DNA of 64,000 nt from Glaciecola punicea ACAM 611 (GTDB lineage Bacteria > Pseudomonadota > Gammaproteobacteria > Enterobacterales > Alteromonadaceae), in NCBI RefSeq assembly GCF_000252165.1, contig NZ_BAET01000006.1, positions 117,549 through 181,548 of the forward strand, read 5' to 3'. Under the pieces are notes generated by a model. It was given only the letters and a program-made list of their open reading frames with translations, ran no database searches and had not been told where the DNA came from. Positions 8,383 through 19,909 of the stretch are shown one piece after another. Each line of letters opens with the position of its first letter. Position 1 is the stretch's first letter. Both the position numbers and the translations under genes were made by a program.

Positions 8383-8541
8383 AAGTCACAAAAGATGTCA
8401 AGTAATGAATGATATTCACAGTGTACAACGTGTTGCAAAGCGACAACAGCAAGAAATTTTGATCAAGTCTTTGACCCATCGTCATGGTGTTGCTACTCTC
8501 TTGCTCCATTTTTGTAAATCAAAGGGCTAAGTGAAAAGAGT

Positions 8542-9447
8542 ATGTGGTTTAAAAATTTAAAAGTATATCGTTTTACCAGTAAGTTCGCCTTCGATGAAGA
8601 ACAACTCCAAGCGATGCTTGAGAGCATGCCGTTTCGCCCCTGCTCTTCACAAGACATAGAAAGTAAAGGCTGGATTAGCCCCATTCCCAAAGCTGAAAAC
8701 TTATATCACAAAGCCAATCAAGACTTTTTATTCAGTCTAAAGCGCGAGCAAAAGCTGTTGCCTGCCAGCGTGATTAATAGTGAACTAATACAAAAAGTCG
8801 GTGAAGTAGAAACTGAAACCGGCTCGCCTATGCCTAAAAAAGCGCAAAAAGATTTGAAAGAAGAAATTACGCAGCGTCTTTTACCGCGTGCTTTTAGTAA
8901 ATTTGGCGTAACTAACGCGTTTGTTTCCATCGATCAACAAATTGTGGTGGTAGACGCCAGTTCTGACAATAACGCTGAAGCAGTTTTGTCTTGCTTACGC
9001 AAGTGTATTGGCAGTTTGCCCGTAGTGCCTTTTTCTAAAACTCAGCAGCAAGAAGTATTAACCGACTGGTTGATAAAAGACGTCCCCGCTGGCTTTGAAA
9101 TACTCAATGAAGCAGAGTTTCAGTCAACGGCGGAAGACGGCGGAACTATTCGCTGTAAAAATCAAGATCTCGACGCCCAAGAAGTGCTTAATCATGTGCA
9201 AGCGGGCAAAATGGTACACAAGCTGGCGATTTCTTTTCAAGAAAAGTTGACCTGCATTATTGCCGAAGACTTATCTGTTAAGCGCTTGAAGTTTACTGAC
9301 ATAGTGCTTGAGCAAAACGAAGATATTGAAAAAGAAAACGTAGCATTGAAAATTGACGCAGACTTTATGTTGTTTAGCAGTGAAGTGAAGGCGTTTATTG
9401 CCGAGTTAGATACTGTCTTTTCGCTTAGCGAAGGGGACGCTATTTAG
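8542..9447 (+). CDS. rdgC: Recombination-associated protein RdgC
   Basis: A 301-residue protein with the RdgC opening MWFKNLKVYRFT, the block GWISPIPKAENLYH and PRAFSKFGVTNAFV; the length is typical (about 300). RdgC forms a ring dimer around duplex DNA and moderates RecA loading; this is family knowledge. The ATG follows an AAGAG stretch. It is a single gene, divergent from phoB across 227 nt, and ends in a strong hairpin terminator (9543-9573). Nothing is unusual. Confidence 0.95.
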   Translation: MWFKNLKVYRFTSKFAFDEEQLQAMLESMPFRPCSSQDIESKGWISPIPKAENLYHKANQDFLFSLKREQKLLPASVINSELIQKVGEVETETGSPMPKKAQKDLKEEITQRLLPRAFSKFGVTNAFVSIDQQIVVVDASSDNNAEAVLSCLRKCIGSLPVVPFSKTQQQEVLTDWLIKDVPAGFEILNEAEFQSTAEDGGTIRCKNQDLDAQEVLNHVQAGKMVHKLAISFQEKLTCIIAEDLSVKRLKFTDIVLEQNEDIEKENVALKIDADFMLFSSEVKAFIAELDTVFSLSEGDAI

Positions 9448-9542
9448 CCAAGCGGTTTGATATTAAGCAACGTTATTTGAGACAACCAACTTACCTTCAT
9501 TCAACTTTCTTTGCGCTATACACGAAGCATCAGAAAGTTGAG

Positions 9543-9573
9543 AAAGGCTCGCCTAATCAAGCGAGCCTTTTTT
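9543..9573 (+). terminator. Rho-independent terminator after rdgC
   Basis: Perfect arms AAAGGCTCGC (9543-9552) and GCGAGCCTTT (9561-9570) with an 8-nt loop, followed by T residues. The A-run on the left arm gives a T-tract on the minus strand too, so it may also end the convergent DUF2306-like gene. Confidence 0.85.
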
Positions 9574-9580
9574 CTGTTTT

Positions 9581-10324
9581 CTACGCCTCCGCTATTTCTC
9601 CCACACGATATACTTTTTTATATTTTTTCGTTAAATGTGCTGACAGCAAGCTACCCAACACAGCCGGCGCTATCCAGAAAATAATTTGATACTCGCCAAT
9701 GCCAGATAAAAGATGTCGGCCGCCGAAAGCCGCAAATGCAGTATATGCGCCAATACCCGAGCCTATCATGCTGCCAATATGCTCAAGCAAGTAGCCGCCA
9801 GGCCTAATGTTGTTGCATAGCACGTAGCGCAGCATACTTATGCCCGCGCATGATCCTAAGATACCGAACAGCAAATGCAAGGTCTGCTCGCGCACAATGC
9901 CTATTGCTATAAATACAAGCCCGCCCAGTGCCAACATAGCCAAGGGACTTACATAGCTTACCTTGCGCAATAGACTGCGATTGTTAGCGGCTTTAAGTAC
10001 CGCATCGCCATGGCGCGTGGTGGTATAGCTTAGCAAGGCTAAATACAGTAAAAACAACCAGAAATAACGCACGTTCTCTATTACTATCGCCGCATTGGGT
10101 GCATTGGCTAACTGCGGCTTTACAGCCAAGGGCATGGCAATAACCATGACCGCCATAACGGCGCCCGTGGCAGCAACGCAATACATTACATTGCGATAAG
10201 CGCGACCAAATTTCTTGTGTTTAAGCTGACCTTTTTTAGTCAACAGTGGCACCCAAAATAAGATTAAGGCGGCGGTGCCAACTACTATGTGTAAAAAGAA
10301 AAGCGTTGAATGAATGTGTAACAT
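9581..10324 (-). CDS. DUF2306-like polytopic membrane protein
   Basis: A 247-residue, strongly hydrophobic protein with about seven or eight predicted membrane segments. The opening HSTLFFLHIVVGTAALILFW and the loop KKGQLKHKKFGRAYR resemble the DUF2306 family of uncharacterised inner-membrane proteins. I start at the ATG at 10324 because the 37 residues available upstream are not hydrophobic and lie in the promoter region. It is convergent with rdgC and divergent from the histidine kinase gene at 10486. The function is unknown, and the family call is from memory of the motif. Confidence 0.6.
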   Translation of the reverse strand: MLHIHSTLFFLHIVVGTAALILFWVPLLTKKGQLKHKKFGRAYRNVMYCVAATGAVMAVMVIAMPLAVKPQLANAPNAAIVIENVRYFWLFLLYLALLSYTTTRHGDAVLKAANNRSLLRKVSYVSPLAMLALGGLVFIAIGIVREQTLHLLFGILGSCAGISMLRYVLCNNIRPGGYLLEHIGSMIGSGIGAYTAFAAFGGRHLLSGIGEYQIIFWIAPAVLGSLLSAHLTKKYKKVYRVGEIAEA

Positions 10325-10485
10325 GCGTGTCTCTCGTGTAGTTAGATTTGATGTTACACAGCATAATGAATAGCGCATGACTAAATAAGTGTCGTTTGTC
10401 ATATTATAAATCATGACTTTTGGCCTATACTGCACACAGGCGCTAAGGTGATAAGCTACAGAAAATTCGATGTGAAGAGTAACCT

Positions 10486-11646
10486 ATGGAAATTTTAAAA
10501 ATGTCTGCGGAAAGAATTTCAGCGACAGTGACTTGGCTGGTTGTTACCAGCTTTAGTCTTTGGATTATGTGGACATCGCAAAAGTTTAGCCTATTTCATA
10601 TTACGTTTGCATTGGTGCTATGCATTATCTACTTTGCCATTTATATCCGCGTAGCGAGTGAGCACGAGCCCCAAAAGCCATTTTTTCAAAGAAGCACCTT
10701 AGCCATCACCCTCTATTTTTTAATAATAGGCATTTATTTCGTTATTCCCGTGTTCTTCATCGCTATTTTTATGGTAATTTTTAGCGCTGTAACGCGCTAT
10801 TTTATGACCTTTCGACAAGCCATTTTGATATCGCCTATATTAGCCCTGCCCCTGTTTTTCGTATTCACATTTTATTGGGGACAAAGTACGGTAATCGTTA
10901 ATACTCTGCTATTTTGGACATTCAACATATTTGCACTAGTAATGGTAGACACCGGGCTGCGAGAGCGCGAGGCTCGTCTGCAGGCCGAACTGACCACCAG
11001 AGAGCTCAAAGCCACTCAGTCTTTATTAAATGAAGCGGTAAAGCAAGGTGAACGCATGCGTATTGCGCGCAATATCCACGATTTATTAGGACACCACCTA
11101 ACCGCGTTAACGATTAATCTGCAGGTAGCATCACGAAAATCCGAAGGCGACGTAAAAAATTCAATAGAGCAATGCCACCAACTAGCGCGGCTATTGCTTA
11201 GCGACGTGCGTGAAGCGGTAAGTGATATTCGCGATAAAGGTAAGCTTGATTTAGAGACCAGCATTCGCAGCATGCTGGAAAAACTACCCAAACTGTCGAT
11301 GAATTTACATATTGATCAGAACATTCAAATTGACGATATTCAAATTGCAGACGCTATTATAAAAACGGTACAAGAAAGCATTACTAACACACTCAAACAT
11401 GCGCATGGTGACAGCATTTCTATTAAACTCGCTTATTCTGAATTAACAAATGATTCAGTTAATCAATATAAACAGATTCAATTAGACATTAGCAACGACG
11501 GCAAAATGCCTAACAGTATTTATGAAGGCAACGGTTTACGCGGTATTAGAGAAAGGCTCGCAGCATTAAAAGGCAAAGTAGACTTTAAAGTACAAGCAGG
11601 TAAATTTTACACTCAATTACTCATTCCCATGAGTCAATATGATTAG
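10486..11646 (+). CDS. Membrane sensor histidine kinase, NarL/DesK-type (HisKA_3)
   Basis: A 386-residue kinase. It has about six membrane segments between residues 12 and 155, a short coiled linker, then the dimerisation helix RMRIARNIHDLLGHH with phospho-accepting His198, and a degenerate-looking but complete ATPase domain (VQESITNTLKHAH N-box, GNGLRGIRERLAAL G-box). This layout matches DesK/LiaS-like kinases that sense membrane or envelope state. The signal cannot be read from sequence. Its stop overlaps the start of the partner regulator by 8 nt, so they are translationally coupled. A second in-frame ATG at codon 6 is possible. Confidence 0.85.
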   Translation: MEILKMSAERISATVTWLVVTSFSLWIMWTSQKFSLFHITFALVLCIIYFAIYIRVASEHEPQKPFFQRSTLAITLYFLIIGIYFVIPVFFIAIFMVIFSAVTRYFMTFRQAILISPILALPLFFVFTFYWGQSTVIVNTLLFWTFNIFALVMVDTGLREREARLQAELTTRELKATQSLLNEAVKQGERMRIARNIHDLLGHHLTALTINLQVASRKSEGDVKNSIEQCHQLARLLLSDVREAVSDIRDKGKLDLETSIRSMLEKLPKLSMNLHIDQNIQIDDIQIADAIIKTVQESITNTLKHAHGDSISIKLAYSELTNDSVNQYKQIQLDISNDGKMPNSIYEGNGLRGIRERLAALKGKVDFKVQAGKFYTQLLIPMSQYD

Positions 11647-12286
11647 GGTATTATTAGTAGACGACCAAACCCTCGTTCGCCATGGTATAAAAAGTCTGTT
11701 AGGACTTTCACCTTTCATAAACGTAGTGGGAGAGGCTGAAAATGGCGTCGCCGCCTTGGCATTTTTAGACCACAACAGCGCGCTAGTCGACGTAGTGCTT
11801 ATGGATATAAGAATGCCAAAATTAAACGGTATTGAAGCGCTAATTGCCATGCGCGAAAAACAGATTAAGACTCCCGTCATTATGTTGACCACCTTTGATG
11901 ATCACGAATCACTTATGCAGGCTATCAAATCGGGCGCCAAAGGCTACTTGCTTAAAGATGTGTCGCTTGAAACCTTAGTGCTGAGCATTGAAACCGTGCA
12001 CAACGGTGACACCTTAATACAACCGGCTATCACTGAACGTCTTATTGCTGGTTTACAAGGCATAAAAGGTGAATTTGAATCTGCCAAGCTGCCTGAACCT
12101 TTGAGCAAAAGAGAAACCGAAATTTTGAGGCTAATGGCAGCGGGTTGCTCGAACAAAGAAATGGCCGATAGTTTATGTAAATCACAAGGCACCATAAAAA
12201 ATCAGGTGTCGAGCATATTAAGCAAGCTTGGGGTTAGAGATCGCACGCGGGCGGTACTAAAGGCAATTGAGTTAGGGGTGATTTAA
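11639..12286 (+). CDS. LuxR/NarL-family response regulator
   Basis: A 215-residue regulator partnered with the kinase directly upstream. The receiver has LLVDDQ, phospho-acceptor Asp56 (LMDIRMPKLNG) and Lys106 (LLKDV). The C-terminal LuxR helix-turn-helix (about residues 150-210) reads LSKRETEILRLMAAGCSNKEMA and GTIKNQVSSILSKLGV. The targets are unknown. The nearest candidate is the divergent DUF2306-like membrane gene, since kinases of this type often control a neighbouring membrane protein; that is inference only. Confidence 0.88.
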   Translation: MIRVLLVDDQTLVRHGIKSLLGLSPFINVVGEAENGVAALAFLDHNSALVDVVLMDIRMPKLNGIEALIAMREKQIKTPVIMLTTFDDHESLMQAIKSGAKGYLLKDVSLETLVLSIETVHNGDTLIQPAITERLIAGLQGIKGEFESAKLPEPLSKRETEILRLMAAGCSNKEMADSLCKSQGTIKNQVSSILSKLGVRDRTRAVLKAIELGVI

Positions 12287-12372
12287 ACGTCACTTTAAGC
12301 AGAGTTTACGATTGTTTATGTAGGACCTAATAATCTCCCTACTGTTTAATAACATCATAACATTTGTAAAAG

Positions 12373-12758
<386 letters not shown>

Positions 12759-12836
12759 GGGCGAGAGTATAAACTATGTGTCGAATAGGATATATATAAA
12801 TTGCTACTTTTATAGAGCTTACTCGACACCTTGATG

Positions 12837-13553
12837 TCACACATTCGCGTTGTGATACACATTTTGCACGTCATCGCAGTCGTTCAGCATATCCATAAAC
12901 TTTTCAAACATAGGCATGTCTTTTTCGCTAATATCTTTTGTATCTTGCGGAACCCACGAGATTTCCTCAACATCAAACTCAATATCTGGAAAACTTTCAA
13001 AGAGTGACGTCTTGGCTTTAAAAAATTCAGTATCAGGCACAAACACAGTCACTTTTCCGTCATCTACCTCTACGTCGGTCACATCTACATCGGCTTCCAT
13101 GAGCGCTTCTAGAATGACCTCATCGTCGTCACCGTCAAATCCAAATATGGCGAGATGGTCGAACATAAACGCAGATGAATTTTGAGCGCCTAACTTACTG
13201 TCGGTTTTAGTGAAGCAGTTACGCACGTCGGTAATGGTGCGGTTTGCGTTGTCGGTTAAACAGTCTACTATTACCATACAACCACCTGGACCGAAACCTT
13301 CATAGCGCGCAGGCACAAAGTCTTCACCTGCTCCACCAACGGCTTTTTCAATTGCTTTATCAATGACATGGCCTGGAACTTGGTCTTTTTTAGCTCTTTC
13401 TATAAGCCTGCGAAGTGACAGATTTGCGTCTGGATCGGGGCCGCCACTTTTGGCGACAACATAAATTTCTTTCCCATATTTCGAATAAACTTTTGTTTTT
13501 GCCCCTTGGGTTTTCGCCATAGACAATTTTCTTACTTCAAATTTTCTTCCCAT
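12837..13553 (-). CDS. YebC/PmpR-family protein, YeeN-like
   Basis: A 238-residue protein, the same length as E. coli YeeN. It begins MGRKFE and has the family blocks [20 protein letters not shown] and [19 protein letters not shown], and the C-terminal DDVQNVYHN. YebC-family members bind DNA or act on translation at proline stretches; which holds for the YeeN branch is unclear. GAAG precedes the ATG. It lies directly upstream of rnpB on the same strand with about 78 nt between them, but rnpB has its own -10-like element. Confidence 0.88.
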   Translation of the reverse strand: MGRKFEVRKLSMAKTQGAKTKVYSKYGKEIYVVAKSGGPDPDANLSLRRLIERAKKDQVPGHVIDKAIEKAVGGAGEDFVPARYEGFGPGGCMVIVDCLTDNANRTITDVRNCFTKTDSKLGAQNSSAFMFDHLAIFGFDGDDDEVILEALMEADVDVTDVEVDDGKVTVFVPDTEFFKAKTSLFESFPDIEFDVEEISWVPQDTKDISEKDMPMFEKFMDMLNDCDDVQNVYHNANV

Positions 13554-13762
13554 AAATAATTCTTCGCTGTTTTATGTTTTTATGATGTTTTTATGATGCT
13601 TTTAATAGCTTTGATAGAAAAGCTATCACGATAATATTATATAATGTTAAAGGTAGTGTAGTTAATTTATGCGCAAATTACGGTTACTGACTATAAATGC
13701 AATTGAGTTTTCGATACGGTTTTTAGACTGTCAGCCTCAGCGCACATTAGCTTAACGCAGGC

Positions 13763-14860
13763 CTAAAACAAATGAGCCTGCGATAAATATTCGCGTGACT
13801 GCATCTCTTGCAAACGACTTAGGCAACGCTGAAATTCGAAGCTTAAACGGCCATTTTTATACAATTCTTGCATATCGACTTCAGCTGATATAATTAGCTT
13901 CACTTTGCGATCATAGAATTCATCTACCATAGCAATGAAGCGACGTGCGATGTCGTCGTTAGTCTCATCCATTTGCATCACATTGGCTAACAGCACTGTT
14001 TTATATTGTCGACTGATACTAATGTAATCAGTTTGGCTTCTGGGACCATCACATAGTGCCATAAATTCAAACATAATAACGCCCTCGGCCTTTTTCATCG
14101 CCGGTATTTTGCGCCCTTCAATGTCTATCGCTACGTTAACATCATACTTATCGGCGCTTAGCTGCTCGAAATAATCGTTGAGGTTTGCTTGTGCCTGTTT
14201 ATCCAAGGGAAAATGATAAATTTCAGCCTGCTCTAACGTTCGCATACGATAATCATTGCCGCTATCTACATTAACCACTCTTGTATGTTGTTTAATTAAA
14301 TCAATAGCGGGTAAAAAACGTGCACGCTGCAGGCCGTTTTTATACAAACCTGAAGGTTCAATATTAGAAGTTGCTACCAGTACTATCCCGTGAGAAAAAA
14401 GTTCTTGAATCAAAGTACCTAAAATCATTGCGTCGGTAATATCGGATACAAAAAATTCGTCAAAACAAATTATACGTGTTTCATTCGCTAGCTTTTTAGC
14501 AATGATCTTAAGAGGATCTTGCTGCTTGTCTAAGCGTGTTAACTCTTGATGCACTCTTTGCATAAAGCGATGAAAATGTACCCGCATTTTATTGTCAAAA
14601 GGTAAGCATTCGTAGAAAGTGTCAACTAAATACGTTTTTCCACGCCCCACACCACCCCAGAAATAGATGCCTTGAATAGTCGGCTTTGTCATACTGCGGC
14701 CAAAGGTCGCTTTTAAGGTAACACGCCATTTCCGTTTCTTTTTAAGTTGAGTAAGCTCATCATATAGTCGCTGCAGTTCTTTAACTGCATTTTCTTGTGT
14801 TTCGTCATACTGAAAATTTATAAAAGATAAGTCGTCTTGGTACTTTTCCCAAGGGGTCAT
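13763..14860 (-). CDS. zapE: Cell division protein ZapE (AFG1-like ATPase)
   Basis: A 365-residue AAA-type ATPase with Walker A GGVGRGKT (about residue 88), Walker B IICFDEF, and sensor-like VLVATSN. RVHFHRFMQRVHQEL is a ZapE/AFG1 signature. ZapE acts at the Z-ring in an ATP-dependent manner, which is family knowledge. It is divergent from zapG and the degQ-degS genes, the same neighbourhood as in E. coli. Confidence 0.93.
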   Translation of the reverse strand: MTPWEKYQDDLSFINFQYDETQENAVKELQRLYDELTQLKKKRKWRVTLKATFGRSMTKPTIQGIYFWGGVGRGKTYLVDTFYECLPFDNKMRVHFHRFMQRVHQELTRLDKQQDPLKIIAKKLANETRIICFDEFFVSDITDAMILGTLIQELFSHGIVLVATSNIEPSGLYKNGLQRARFLPAIDLIKQHTRVVNVDSGNDYRMRTLEQAEIYHFPLDKQAQANLNDYFEQLSADKYDVNVAIDIEGRKIPAMKKAEGVIMFEFMALCDGPRSQTDYISISRQYKTVLLANVMQMDETNDDIARRFIAMVDEFYDRKVKLIISAEVDMQELYKNGRLSFEFQRCLSRLQEMQSREYLSQAHLF

Positions 14861-15061
14861 TCATGCGCCTTTTTGTTAGCATAATCCATTCTTCCCTAAT
14901 TATACAAGGCTAGTGCTTATTTGAATAGCTGTGTGCAAAGCATTGACGAAGATTAAGTTTGAGCACACCCATAAATTTACGTAAATAAGCATAAATAGCG
15001 CTTGCAACTCGCGCCACTATAGTAAAAGATCTAACAAATATTTTTATTTTTGGAATTTTAC

Positions 15062-15520
15062 ATGGACCTTCTCGCATTATTTATTGGCATTGCTGTTGGC
15101 TTAGTTGTGGGTTTTACAGTTGCTTGGCTATGGGCTAATTCACTTTCTAAAGCTAAAAGTTCTGCTTCTCAGTCGACTGAATCTGAGTTGAAAACGATGC
15201 TTACTCAGCAGGCCAGAAATCACTTAGAAGCTAGTCGTGTTTCTATTCAAACGCTTGAGTCTGAACTTAATCGTTTACTGGCTAGCGTAAAGGAATATGA
15301 GCAATCGTTAACTATTAATAACGATGATTTTTCAAAAAGCACATTTTTCGGTGAACACACCGCTATGTTCTTACGTAATACAGAAGGTAAGCCAAATAAA
15401 ATTACAGTGACTGAGTCAAGTAAAAATCAGCCTAGGGATTTTGCCAACAGTGGTTCAGGGGTATTTGTGGGGTCACCTGCAACGCAAACAGCTAAGAAGG
15501 GGGAGAAATCATCCAATTAG
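15062..15520 (+). CDS. zapG: ZapG/YhcB (DUF1043) inner-membrane cell-envelope protein
   Basis: A 152-residue protein with one N-terminal membrane segment (MDLLALFIGIAVGLVVGF) followed by a long coiled region (about residues 35-95) and a polar tail. This is the YhcB layout, a protein linked to cell shape and division. I start at the ATG at 15062 with GGA about 7 nt before it. A TTG four codons upstream is the alternative. It sits between zapE and degQ as in E. coli. Confidence 0.85.
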   Translation: MDLLALFIGIAVGLVVGFTVAWLWANSLSKAKSSASQSTESELKTMLTQQARNHLEASRVSIQTLESELNRLLASVKEYEQSLTINNDDFSKSTFFGEHTAMFLRNTEGKPNKITVTESSKNQPRDFANSGSGVFVGSPATQTAKKGEKSSN

Positions 15521-15606
15521 CTTGAGATGTGAACTAATGCCCCTAAATTAGGGTCTGTACTAGGTAGTAAAATCCAAGGTATTTAAATTTAGGAGCATAT
15601 TCATAC

Positions 15607-16965
15607 ATGAAACAAGCTATCCGCCAAGCTGCTTTTGTACTTCTGACTGCAGCTTTTGTTGCTGCAACTTCCGCAACTGCTTTAGCAGGCATTCCATTTT
15701 TTTCTAAAGATGAACTACCTTCTTTGGCGCCCATGCTAGAAGGTACAACACCAGCCATAGTCAGTATAGCAGTTAAAGGCACCCAGCCAACCAGGCAGCA
15801 AGTTCCCGAAATGTTTAGGTATTTCTTTGGCGCACCTAATAATCAAGCACAAGAGCGACCTTTCCGAGGGTTAGGCTCGGGGGTAATTATTGATGCAAGC
15901 AAAGGCTACATTGTGACTAATAATCATGTGGTAGACAACGCGGATGAAATTTTAGTGAAACTCACCGATGGGCGTGAGCTAGTCGCGACTAAATTAGGCG
16001 CTGATGAGCAAAGCGATATCGCGCTGCTGCAAATAGACGCGGAGCGCTTAAACGAGCTTAAAGTTGCAGACTCAAACAACCTTCGCGTGGGTGATTTTGT
16101 CGTTGCTATAGGCAACCCTTTTGGTCTTAGCCAAACGGTAACCTCTGGCATTGTGAGTGCTTTAGGTCGCTCAGGCTTGAACATTGGTGGTTACGAAGAC
16201 TTCATTCAAACCGATGCTGCAATTAACAGAGGTAACTCCGGCGGCGCTTTAGTTAATTTACGCGGCGAGTTAGTTGGCATAAACACCGCTATTTTTGGTC
16301 CAAACGGTGGTAACGTTGGCATAGGATTTGCCATTCCTAGCAATATGATGCAAAGCCTGGTTGATCAAATAATTGAGTTTGGAGAAGTAAGACGAGGCCT
16401 GCTGGGTATTGTTGGTCGCGATGTTGATGCAGGTTTAGCCGAAGCATTCAATTCTCAAGTAAATATTGGTGCGTTTGTTAACGAAGTAGCGCCTGGCACT
16501 GCCGCGGAAAAAGCAGGCTTACAAGCAGGTGACATCATCTCCGAAATTAATGGCAACAGCCTATCAGGCTTTAACGAACTACGGGCAAAAATAGCCAGCT
16601 TAGGTGCTGGTGCAGAAGTAGAGCTGACAGTCATTCGCGCTGGTAAAACGCAGAAAGTAGACGTGGTACTAGACGCCGCTGCCGCCGCTCTAGCTGAAGC
16701 TAAAGAGGTACACCCAGCACTAGAAGGTGCAACTTTAAGCAATGGTAAAGACAGCGACGGTAAAGACGCAGTCATTATAGATGAAGTAGCTGAGAGTTCG
16801 CCCGCAGCGGGAATAGGCTTACGTGAAGACGATATTATTGTAGGCGTCAACCGTAACCGGGTCGATAATATTAGCGAGCTGACAGAGCGGATCGCAGATA
16901 AAAAAGATGTAATAGCACTGAATGTTAAGCGCGGTAATAGTAATTTGTACATTGTGATACGCTAA
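15607..16965 (+). CDS. degQ: Periplasmic serine endoprotease DegQ (HtrA family)
   Basis: A 452-residue HtrA protease. A signal peptide ends near TALAG (about residue 28). The trypsin-like domain has the triad His107 (TNNHVVD), Asp137 (DIALLQI) and Ser211 (RGNSGGAL), followed by two PDZ domains (about 265-350 and 370-452, each with a GLxxGD/GLREDD core). The length and two PDZ domains identify DegP/DegQ rather than DegS, and the degS neighbour favours DegQ. It degrades or refolds misfolded periplasmic proteins. AGGAG lies before the ATG. Confidence 0.93.
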   Translation: MKQAIRQAAFVLLTAAFVAATSATALAGIPFFSKDELPSLAPMLEGTTPAIVSIAVKGTQPTRQQVPEMFRYFFGAPNNQAQERPFRGLGSGVIIDASKGYIVTNNHVVDNADEILVKLTDGRELVATKLGADEQSDIALLQIDAERLNELKVADSNNLRVGDFVVAIGNPFGLSQTVTSGIVSALGRSGLNIGGYEDFIQTDAAINRGNSGGALVNLRGELVGINTAIFGPNGGNVGIGFAIPSNMMQSLVDQIIEFGEVRRGLLGIVGRDVDAGLAEAFNSQVNIGAFVNEVAPGTAAEKAGLQAGDIISEINGNSLSGFNELRAKIASLGAGAEVELTVIRAGKTQKVDVVLDAAAAALAEAKEVHPALEGATLSNGKDSDGKDAVIIDEVAESSPAAGIGLREDDIIVGVNRNRVDNISELTERIADKKDVIALNVKRGNSNLYIVIR

Positions 16966-17178
16966 GATACTACGTCTAGTCGACTTAAATTTGTGCGTGT
17001 AAAAGTCCATCAATACTGATATGCCTTTTTTATTTCCACCTGAAAACACGCTACTTATTAAGCCTTTACAAGCAGTTTAGAAAACGGACAAGTGTAAAGA
17101 CTATGCTTAAACACATGAATTTGCTATAATTTGGCCAGTTGAGCAGGTGATTGTCACCGTTTTTGGATTGTAAATGCT

Positions 17179-18261
17179 ATGTCTTTGTTCCCTCGGTTTT
17201 TGCTAGCGTTACTAAAACCTATCATTCTTGGTGTGGTAGTCGCCGCTTTACTACTGTTTCTTTTTCCTGAGTTTCGGCAAGGGGAAGGTTTAAAATTAAA
17301 CTGGTTAAATCAAGAGCGCAACGTCCCGCAACGTTTAAGCTATTACGACGCACTCGCCATCAGCGCCCCTGCCGTTGTTAACATATATAGCGTTAGTCTA
17401 GAGAATTCAAACCGATTATTTAGAAGCCGCCCGATAGAAAGAACAAATTTAGGCTCGGGCGTCATAATGCGTGAAGACGGCTACTTATTAACGTGTTATC
17501 ACGTGATCAGAAACGCTGATAGTATTTATGTAAGCATTCAAGACGGACGTTTTTTACCCGCTCAGTTAGTCGGTTTTGACGAGATTACCGATTTAGCTGT
17601 ATTGCGAATATTTGAACAAAATTTACCGGTAATACCCCAAGTAGAAGAGCCCAACTTACGTGTAGGCGATGTTGTTATGGCCATCGGCAACCCTCTAGAT
17701 TTGGGCCAAACAGTCACCTCTGGCATTGTGAGTCGCTTAGGTCGCAATGGCCTTGCTAATTACTTTGACCGCATACAAACCGACGCTGTGCTTAACCCCG
17801 GTAATTCAGGCGGTGCGCTTATCGATTCAAATGGATTCTTAGTCGGCATTACCAATGCTAATTTCAAAACACTCGACAGTCGCCGCAGGGTACAGGATGT
17901 GAACGGTGTTAACTTTGCGCTGCCCTACCCATTAGCCAAGCGCGTAATGGACGAAATTATTGATAATGGTAGAGTACGCAGAGGACAGTTAGGTTTTAGT
18001 GGTAACGGATATGACAACCGTGGGATTTTGGTCGAAAGCGTAGTGCCTAATGGCCCAGCCGCAGAAGCGGGTTTACGGGTGAATGACTTGTTGTTGTCAG
18101 TGAATGGGGAAGACACAATTGATTTGTCAAAAACCTTAGACCTAATCGCAGGCACTCGCCCTGGGGCTCAGCTAGAACTTGTTGTGAGTCGCAATGACGA
18201 GCTTATTACCATGACCGTTACGGTGGGTGAGTTAAATCCCGACATGGTGTTCAACAGCTGA
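17179..18261 (+). CDS. degS: Membrane-anchored stress-sensor protease DegS
   Basis: A 360-residue HtrA protease with an uncleaved membrane anchor (about residues 10-30), the triad His108 (CYHVI), Asp138 (TDLAVLRI) and Ser210 (PGNSGGAL), and a single PDZ domain (about 265-350). A single PDZ plus the anchor separate it from DegQ. DegS cuts the anti-sigma factor RseA when unfolded porins bind its PDZ, starting the sigma-E response. It follows degQ by 213 nt, enough for its own promoter, and is convergent with murA. Confidence 0.93.
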   Translation: MSLFPRFLLALLKPIILGVVVAALLLFLFPEFRQGEGLKLNWLNQERNVPQRLSYYDALAISAPAVVNIYSVSLENSNRLFRSRPIERTNLGSGVIMREDGYLLTCYHVIRNADSIYVSIQDGRFLPAQLVGFDEITDLAVLRIFEQNLPVIPQVEEPNLRVGDVVMAIGNPLDLGQTVTSGIVSRLGRNGLANYFDRIQTDAVLNPGNSGGALIDSNGFLVGITNANFKTLDSRRRVQDVNGVNFALPYPLAKRVMDEIIDNGRVRRGQLGFSGNGYDNRGILVESVVPNGPAAEAGLRVNDLLLSVNGEDTIDLSKTLDLIAGTRPGAQLELVVSRNDELITMTVTVGELNPDMVFNS

Positions 18262-18332
18262 GAGCCTAAACGTCAAGACGGCTACTGCTAGTTTTACGCT
18301 TGAGCATTATAAGATCTTCACAATCGGTATGC

Positions 18333-19607
<1,275 letters not shown>

Positions 19608-19856
19608 CTAATTAAATAACTTTTCGCGCTGCCACTGAGCGGTACCGAATGTTTTTATGGAGACTGCGTGAATGGTGCCCTGTGAAATAAGCTCGGATAA
19701 AGGGGCATATACAAACTGCTGCCTTTTAACACGACTCATGTCTTCAAACCGATCGTCAATCGCAATAATTTGAAAGTGAGTGCCTTCACTCTTCACCTTC
19801 ACTTCTTGTAAGCTCAAAACGCTTGTTAGCATTTGCGCAATTTCTTCGTTAGTCAT
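19608..19856 (-). CDS. ibaG: BolA-family protein IbaG
   Basis: An 82-residue BolA-like protein. It shows the KVKSEGTHFQIIAIDDRFED core and the C-terminal ISQGTIHAVSIKTFGTAQW, with the conserved histidine in the latter. IbaG works with monothiol glutaredoxin in Fe-S handling and acid response; this is family knowledge. The position between mlaB and murA is the classic one for yrbA/ibaG. Confidence 0.92.
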   Translation of the reverse strand: MTNEEIAQMLTSVLSLQEVKVKSEGTHFQIIAIDDRFEDMSRVKRQQFVYAPLSELISQGTIHAVSIKTFGTAQWQREKLFN

Positions 19857-19909
19857 AATCTTCCTAAATTAATATTGTAAACGATAACACTCAGATATTT
19901 AAAAGGATT

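Noticed and set aside
8315-8509. N-terminal extension of PhoB
   Set aside because: It would place the Pho box and -10 inside the coding region and has no similarity to receiver domains.
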